Part shown: one piece after another, positions 31,545 through 35,967 of the stretch | Position numbering within the stretch: the first letter of the stretch is position 1 | How the letters are laid out: each line of letters begins with the position of its first letter | DNA from: UBA4877 sp002399285 | Lineage (GTDB): Bacteria > Bacillota > Thermoanaerobacteria > Thermoanaerobacterales > UBA4877 | Length of the DNA stretch: 35,967 bases | Direction of reading: 5' to 3' | Assembly (NCBI GenBank): GCA_036771835.1 | Contig: DAIPGN010000020.1 | Location: 1-35,967 of the forward strand | Program-made: the position numbers and the translations under genes | The notes under the pieces: generated by a model | What the model saw: only the letters and a program-made list of their open reading frames with translations | Told to the model about the DNA's origin: nothing | Databases searched by the model: none

Positions 31545-32384
31545 GTGAAGATATACGCGTTGATAGGCGGCAGCGGAACAGGCAAAAGCCACAGGGCCCA
31601 GCAGATAGCGGGCAAGAGGAAAATAGAATGTATAATAGACGACGGACTGCTCATCAGAAACAACAGGATAGTTGCCGGCGTTTCGGCCAAACGGGAGAAG
31701 AGTAAGCTCTCCGCCGTAAGACGGGCAATATTTATGAATGAATCCCATGCGCAGCAGGTAAGCTCAAAGATAAAGGAGCTGCAGCCCAAAAGCATATTGA
31801 TACTGGGAACGTCGCGGAAAATGGTAGATACGATAGTCGGCACACTGGGACTGCCACCGGTGGATGAGGTAATACGCATAGAGGATGTGGCAACGCCGGA
31901 GGAGATAGACGCCGCCAAGCACACGCGCGAGTCGGAGGGCATACATGTGATACCCGTCCCTACCTTTGAGGTAAAAAAGCAGTTCTCGGGATATTTCATA
32001 GATGCCGTCAAGATGTTTTTTACCGACGGCAAGAATAAAAAGAGGCTTGAGGAAAAGGCCGTGGTCAGGCCAACTTACAGCTACATGGGCAAATACACCA
32101 TCTCCGAGTCCGCAATAAGCTCGATCGCGGCCCATTCGGCATCTGAAGTTAAGGGGGTGTCCAGGATATCCAAGGTCATTTTGAACAATAAGCCGTACGG
32201 CATTAAGATAAGCATTGATATAATCGCCGATTACGGCGTCAATATTGTCGACGTGCTGACTAGGGTGCAGGCGGCCGTGAGGGCGATGGTGGAAAATATG
32301 ACGGCCCTCAATGTGCTCAATGTCGACGTCGTGGCAAAGGGCCTGGCCGTCAAAGAATCCAAACAAACGGAGGGAAGACATTGA
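31545..32384 (+). CDS. P-loop / Asp23 (Gls24) fusion protein
   Basis: A 279-residue protein from GTG 31545 (GGAGGT upstream). Residues 8-15 are a Walker A motif (GGSGTGKS); about 1-165 read as a nucleotide-binding domain with DDGLLIRNNRI and SILILGTSRKMVD. Residues about 180-270 form an Asp23/Gls24 (DUF322) domain: YTISESAISSIAAHSASEVK, then VNIVDVLTRVQAAVRAMVEN. Asp23 proteins are cell-envelope-associated and often respond to alkaline or envelope stress; a P-loop partner on the same chain is unusual. The gene overlaps the next start by four bases (TTGA). Confidence 0.82.
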   Translation: MKIYALIGGSGTGKSHRAQQIAGKRKIECIIDDGLLIRNNRIVAGVSAKREKSKLSAVRRAIFMNESHAQQVSSKIKELQPKSILILGTSRKMVDTIVGTLGLPPVDEVIRIEDVATPEEIDAAKHTRESEGIHVIPVPTFEVKKQFSGYFIDAVKMFFTDGKNKKRLEEKAVVRPTYSYMGKYTISESAISSIAAHSASEVKGVSRISKVILNNKPYGIKISIDIIADYGVNIVDVLTRVQAAVRAMVENMTALNVLNVDVVAKGLAVKESKQTEGRH

Positions 32385-33574
32385 GCAAAACGATACTTAA
32401 GTTTGATGATATAGAAAGGACACAGCCTGAGTGCCCGCATTTTGCGGAGTGCGGAGGATGCGCATATCAGGACGTTCCCTATGAAGAACAGTTAGAGGCA
32501 AAGCGGGAATATATGGCGGGCCTGTTGAAGCAAAACGGCCTGCCTTTGGATGTATATGAGGGCATCAAGCCCAGCCCCGAGATATTCGAATACAGAAATA
32601 AGATGGAGTTTTCCTTCGGGGATTATAGAAAGGGCGGGGAACTCACGCTGGGTCTGCACAAAAGAGGAAGGTTCATGGACATATTGAGCACTGAAAAGTG
32701 CAGGATCGTGGATGAGGACTTTGACGCCATTGTCGCGGCCGCACAGGAATATTTCAGGAACGCGGGCCTTACCCATTATAACCGGAGGACCCATGAGGGA
32801 TATCTCAGGTTCCTTGTCGTAAGGAAGGGCAAGAATACGGGAGAGATCCTCATAAACCTCGTAACTTCATCCCGACCGGATGCCGATCTATGCGGATTTA
32901 CGGAACTCATGAAAAGCCTCAAGCTGAGCGGAAAACTCATGGGCGTGCTGCACACCGTAAGCGACAATCCCTCCGATGCAGTGATGCCGCAGAGCACGGA
33001 AACGCTTTTTGGCAGGGACTATATATATGATAAGATTCTTGATTTGACATTCAAAATATCACCTTTTTCTTTTTTTCAGACCAATAGCCATGGGGCGGAG
33101 GTCCTCTATGATACAATAAAAGAGTATGCGGGAGATATCAAGGATAAAAGCATCTTAGACCTTTACTGCGGCACGGGAACCATAGGAATGACCCTTGCGG
33201 GAGAAGCGGGAGAGGTGACCGGGATAGAGATAGTGGAGGAAGCGGTACAGGCTGCCAAGGAGAACGCACAAATCAATGATATAAGCAACTGCCGCTTCTT
33301 TGCCGGTGATGCAGGCGGCGTCTTAAATGAAATCGAGGTGAGGCCCGATATAGTTGTGGTCGATCCGCCCCGGCCGGGCATCGGGGCTAAGACGGCGGAA
33401 AAGGTCATAGGCCTGGCCGCTGAAAAAATAGTATATGTCTCGTGTAACCCCGTCTCGCTCATGAACGACTTAAAGTTGCTTAAAAACAATTACTCAATTA
33501 ACAAGATGGTAAATATTGACATGTTTCCTCACACGAGCCATACAGAATGCGTTTGCTTGCTTGAACGAGTATAA
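32381..33574 (+). CDS. RNA m5U methyltransferase, RumA/RlmD type
   Basis: A 397-residue enzyme from TTG 32381 (GGAGGG six bases upstream; overlaps the previous stop). The four iron-sulfur cysteines C18, C24, C27 and C107 are present (CPHFAECGGC; KCRIV), then the SAM loop DLYCGTGTIGM, DPPRPG, and catalytic C355 in YVSCNP. It transfers a methyl to uridine C5 in 23S rRNA; the exact site cannot be read from sequence. The C-terminus (DMFPHTSHTECVCLLERV) is the usual family end, so the gene is complete. Confidence 0.92.
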   Translation: MSKTILKFDDIERTQPECPHFAECGGCAYQDVPYEEQLEAKREYMAGLLKQNGLPLDVYEGIKPSPEIFEYRNKMEFSFGDYRKGGELTLGLHKRGRFMDILSTEKCRIVDEDFDAIVAAAQEYFRNAGLTHYNRRTHEGYLRFLVVRKGKNTGEILINLVTSSRPDADLCGFTELMKSLKLSGKLMGVLHTVSDNPSDAVMPQSTETLFGRDYIYDKILDLTFKISPFSFFQTNSHGAEVLYDTIKEYAGDIKDKSILDLYCGTGTIGMTLAGEAGEVTGIEIVEEAVQAAKENAQINDISNCRFFAGDAGGVLNEIEVRPDIVVVDPPRPGIGAKTAEKVIGLAAEKIVYVSCNPVSLMNDLKLLKNNYSINKMVNIDMFPHTSHTECVCLLERV

Positions 33575-33607
33575 TCCTTGATAAATAAGGGTTCTGATTG
33601 ATCTTAG

Positions 33608-33673
33608 AGTTCCAGTGACAAAGTGACCCTTGAGGAGATAAAACAGATGACATTAGATTCTTTATTAAGGTAG
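33608..33673 (+). pseudogene. 21-codon remnant
   Basis: Between a TAG and a TAG the frame reads SSSDKVTLEEIKQMTLDSLL. It is protein-like, with no credible start. It belongs to the AT-rich broken region. Confidence 0.2.
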
Positions 33674-33688
33674 ATTGGAGAGGTAATA

Positions 33689-34291
33689 ATGGGGAATACG
33701 GATAAGTTTGAAATGATAGCTAATACATATGACACTTCTGGAAGAATCCAAATTGCAAAGGTATCATCAGATGCCATTCGTGAATATTTAATTGATGCTA
33801 AAAGTAAAAATGCTATTGATTTTGGGTGTGGAACTGGTCTTGTTGGTATGAATTTATTAAATGATTTTAAATCGATACTGTTTCTGGATACATCACAAAA
33901 CATGATTAATCAGATAAAGCAAAAGATTTCTAGTTCTAATATACAGAATGTAGCTACATTATGCTTTGACTTTGAAAAAGATAGTCTTTCGGATTTACAT
34001 ACTGACTATATTTTTATGGCTCAGGTTTTACTACATATTAACGATGTTGAATTAGTTTTATCAAGATTATACGAGGTTCTAAAAGAAAGCGGACATTTAC
34101 TAATCGTAGATTTTGATAAAAATGAAAAAATAGATTCAGATATGGTTCATAACGGATTTGATCAAATAGAGTTAACTGAAATTATGACAAAAATAGGATA
34201 CAGGGATATTCAATCTAAAACTTTTTATACTGGAAGTAAAATATTTATGGGGCATGATGCATCTTTGTTTATTCTTGATTCTCAGAAATAG
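33689..34291 (+). CDS. SAM-dependent methyltransferase of unknown target
   Basis: A 200-residue class I methyltransferase. Visible: motif I AIDFGCGTGLVGMNLL (about 42-57), LFLDTSQNMINQIKQ (motif II), and LKESGHLLIVDFDKNEK (motif III/IV). There is a GGAGAGGT site upstream. The gene is much more AT-rich than its neighbours and sits among broken frames, which suggests recent transfer. The substrate cannot be predicted. Confidence 0.82.
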   Translation: MGNTDKFEMIANTYDTSGRIQIAKVSSDAIREYLIDAKSKNAIDFGCGTGLVGMNLLNDFKSILFLDTSQNMINQIKQKISSSNIQNVATLCFDFEKDSLSDLHTDYIFMAQVLLHINDVELVLSRLYEVLKESGHLLIVDFDKNEKIDSDMVHNGFDQIELTEIMTKIGYRDIQSKTFYTGSKIFMGHDASLFILDSQK

Positions 34292-34721
34292 AGTTATAAA
34301 TATTTCATTTATTGCGCTCACTTTACACCGTCATCCTGACTATCGTGACATTGGACTGCAAATGTTTGGGAAAGGACGAACGGCGGTTGAAAGAAACAAT
34401 TTTAATAAGGTGATACCAAATTTGTTTCGAGAGAGCCTGGGGGAATATCTATAATTAGTAATATAATCAGCGTCAGTGAGGGAAAAATTGCGCTCTACAC
34501 AATCGGTGATAGCAGCGTTTATGTGGATGTTATATTTAAGGATGAGGGATTATGTCTCTAGCTTCAATGAGGCAATGTCGAAGTATTTAAAAGGGAAAGA
34601 TAACGAGCCGGATTGATGAAAAATTTGCAGATTCTCTTTGACATTGCCTGAAAACACAATATTTGCAAGGTTATCACCTGAATTTATTCTATAAAACAGA
34701 TTTAAGAAGTGGAGGGAGGCT
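34292..34721. other. AT-rich stretch with broken frames
   Basis: Three protein-like but incomplete frames: plus strand to TAA 34454 (LHRHPDYRDIGLQMFGKG, then RTAVERNNFNKVIPNLFRES); plus strand, shifted, to TAG 34561 (IISVSEGKIALYTIGDSSVY); minus strand to 34550 (ANIVFSGNVKENLQIFHQ). None has a good start and none is recognised. The first two could be one gene broken by a frameshift near 34440. Confidence 0.35.
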
Positions 34722-34760
34722 TTGAAATGCATGAACCTATATATCGAGGAGGCGATTGAT

Positions 34761-35870
34761 ATGAAGAAGATACAAAAAACTAAAATAATATGTGCCCTGA
34801 TTTTACTATTAACTGCTGCAGGCTGCAGTGCAGAAAGTGAAGGAGGCAAAGTACAGGAACCCGGAGGCTCCATAACAATTATTGATAATACAGGCAGCGA
34901 GGCAGGTGAGCCGGGTATCTCCATTGTCAAAATTGATACCTATAAGAAGTTGGAAATTTCTGATTGGATGGATTCGGATATGGTGATTGTTTCAAAGGAA
35001 AATGAGTCTCTGGAAAAAATGAGACTGGAAGAATTATCGGATTCTTATCCAAGGAGCCTGTACCTGTATAATCTTAATACGAAGAAATATCAGCTGTTAA
35101 AAGAGGAGAAAGAGCTTAATCTGGGTGGGGCAAAGCTTTCTCCCGACAAGAAAAACCTGTTATACTACGGCAGCAGTCTGGGCGATTTGTCGTATTATGT
35201 GCTTAATCTTGAAAACTTAAAAAGTTTTGGTATTTCTGGTGAATCTATCGGAAGTGCAGGCAGTGCCAACTGGGCTGATAAAGATACAGTCATCGGAGCA
35301 GGTTATACGAGCGGTGCCTATTATGCCAGTACAGAAGGGAAAATTACTTCTTTGGAGGAATTAGGCCCCAAAAATGTATATATTGTTAATAAAATTAAAG
35401 ATACGGTTTACTACAATACCGCCGATAATAATACCTTGATGGCTTTAGATCTGTCTACCGGGAAAACAGTAAGTCTGAATCTGCCCGATGTTTTTGGGCT
35501 ATATCCCGCCCCGGATGAAAATCAGATACTGGTCTTACAGTATAGAGGGGCTAAACAGATTCTATTACTTTGCGACAGGGATGGAAGCAATGTTAAAACC
35601 ATCGCTGAAGGGGTGGAACTCGGGGGAGTATCATGGTCTCCTGACCAGCGGATGATCGCTTACAGCATGAAGGGGGATGAGAGCGGTACTGCGGTTAGCG
35701 GTTTGTACCTTTATGATATGTTAACCGGCAAGTCTACCCGGATTGCGGTAGATATCTCGAATGCAGCTACTTGCTGGAGTCCATCCGGTGAAGAACTTGT
35801 TTATACCCAGTGGGATGGAAAACAGTATAACAGCAGTATTGTTTATTTGGAATACTCCTTACAGAAATAA
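34761..35870 (+). CDS. lipoprotein with TolB-like beta-propeller repeats
   Basis: About 369 residues from ATG 34761 (GAGGAGG nine bases upstream). The N-terminus is a lipoprotein signal (KKIQKTKIICALILLL) with lipobox TAAGC. The rest shows PD40/WD40-like propeller blades: GAKLSPDKKNLLYYG, GSANWADKDTVIGAG, GVSWSPDQRMIAYSM, ATCWSPSGEELVYTQW. It is probably a surface protein. Function is unknown. Composition is AT-rich like the methyltransferase upstream. Confidence 0.8.
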   Translation: MKKIQKTKIICALILLLTAAGCSAESEGGKVQEPGGSITIIDNTGSEAGEPGISIVKIDTYKKLEISDWMDSDMVIVSKENESLEKMRLEELSDSYPRSLYLYNLNTKKYQLLKEEKELNLGGAKLSPDKKNLLYYGSSLGDLSYYVLNLENLKSFGISGESIGSAGSANWADKDTVIGAGYTSGAYYASTEGKITSLEELGPKNVYIVNKIKDTVYYNTADNNTLMALDLSTGKTVSLNLPDVFGLYPAPDENQILVLQYRGAKQILLLCDRDGSNVKTIAEGVELGGVSWSPDQRMIAYSMKGDESGTAVSGLYLYDMLTGKSTRIAVDISNAATCWSPSGEELVYTQWDGKQYNSSIVYLEYSLQK

Positions 35871-35957
35871 TTACAGGAACAAGCGGGGTACGACATCTTT
35901 TTTACGCACTCAAGCCACGTCGAGACGGTGGTATTGATGTCCAAGGTAAAAGAGTAA
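35871..35957 (+). pseudogene. detached C-terminus of a RumA-type methyltransferase
   Basis: Directly after the lipoprotein stop, the same frame reads LQEQAGYDIFFTHSSHVETV and then VLMSKVKE to TAA 35955-35957. HVETVVLMS-x-V is the typical tail of RumA/RlmD-like RNA methyltransferases, and the upstream THSSH echoes PHTSH. Only about 28 residues are left; the rest of the gene is missing. An intact but different-ended relative is at 32381-33574. Confidence 0.55.
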
Positions 35958-35967
35958 AGTGTGTGAA

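Noticed and set aside
31364..32032. Long N-terminal extension of the leftward hydrolase frame
   Set aside because: It runs antisense through the P-loop/Asp23 gene, has low-complexity Ser/Leu composition, and ATG 31363 has a good ribosome site and starts a membrane anchor.
33604..33903. Minus-strand 99-codon frame over the methyltransferase start
   Set aside because: It is a shadow of the plus-strand gene in AT-rich DNA and has no ribosome site or recognisable motif.

Overview
The window reads as chromosome of an endospore-forming Firmicute, most likely an anaerobic member of the Clostridia. The evidence is spmA/spmB, a SpoIID-family protein, dipicolinate synthase dpaA/dpaB, candidate promoters of sigma-E and sigma-K type, a two-subunit oxygen-sensitive fumarase, and the metG-tatD-yabE-ksgA-yabN-hup order that recalls the Bacillus subtilis metS-yabD-yabE-ksgA / yabN region. 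No genus can be named from the sequence alone.

Layout. 1-1223 is gene debris: short frames on both strands with no start codon, one of them a TetR C-terminal piece. 1525-6392 is accessory: a membrane protein that clearly resembles the fungal PaxB-type terpene cyclases, a TetR regulator, and a two-gene operon pairing a ferredoxin-domain FAD oxidoreductase with a geranylgeranyl-reductase-like flavoprotein. An array of inverted half-sites overlaps a -10 box between the regulator and the operon. 6444-9906 holds spmA-spmB, fumarase alpha and beta, and a secreted protein of unknown function. 10053-20076 is the conserved housekeeping and sporulation block: metG, tatD, a Cys/Pro/Met-rich probable spore protein, yabE-like, ksgA, an unknown Gln/Glu-rich protein, mazG/yabN, HU, spoIID-like, and a small hypothetical. 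20240-27750 holds an orphan molybdenum-hydroxylase FAD subunit, glmM, the leftward dpaA-dpaB-aspartokinase operon, and glmS behind a glmS ribozyme. 27902-33574 has a GNAT protein, the moaA-moaC-MOSC operon, an alpha/beta hydrolase (leftward), a P-loop/Asp23 fusion and an RNA m5U methyltransferase. 33575-35967 is AT-rich and patchy: a SAM methyltransferase, a propeller lipoprotein, broken frames, and a detached C-terminal piece of a second RumA-type methyltransferase.

How the genes work together. Amino-sugar synthesis (glmS, glmM) feeds cell wall, with ribozyme feedback on glmS. Aspartokinase and DpaAB send aspartate-family carbon to dipicolinate in the mother cell; SpoIID and SpmAB act in engulfment and core dehydration. 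moaA/moaC/MOSC supply molybdenum cofactor, and the orphan FAD subunit belongs to a Mo-enzyme family. The best candidate for something new is the isoprenoid-flavoured set at 1525-6392: a PaxB-like cyclase near a geranylgeranyl reductase with its own electron-input partner. Joint function of the three genes is inference. Other leads are a spoIID-like ribosome-site hairpin that a dedicated promoter would bypass, a paired intergenic repeat around metG-tatD, and a Cys/Pro-rich protein behind a sigma-K-like promoter.
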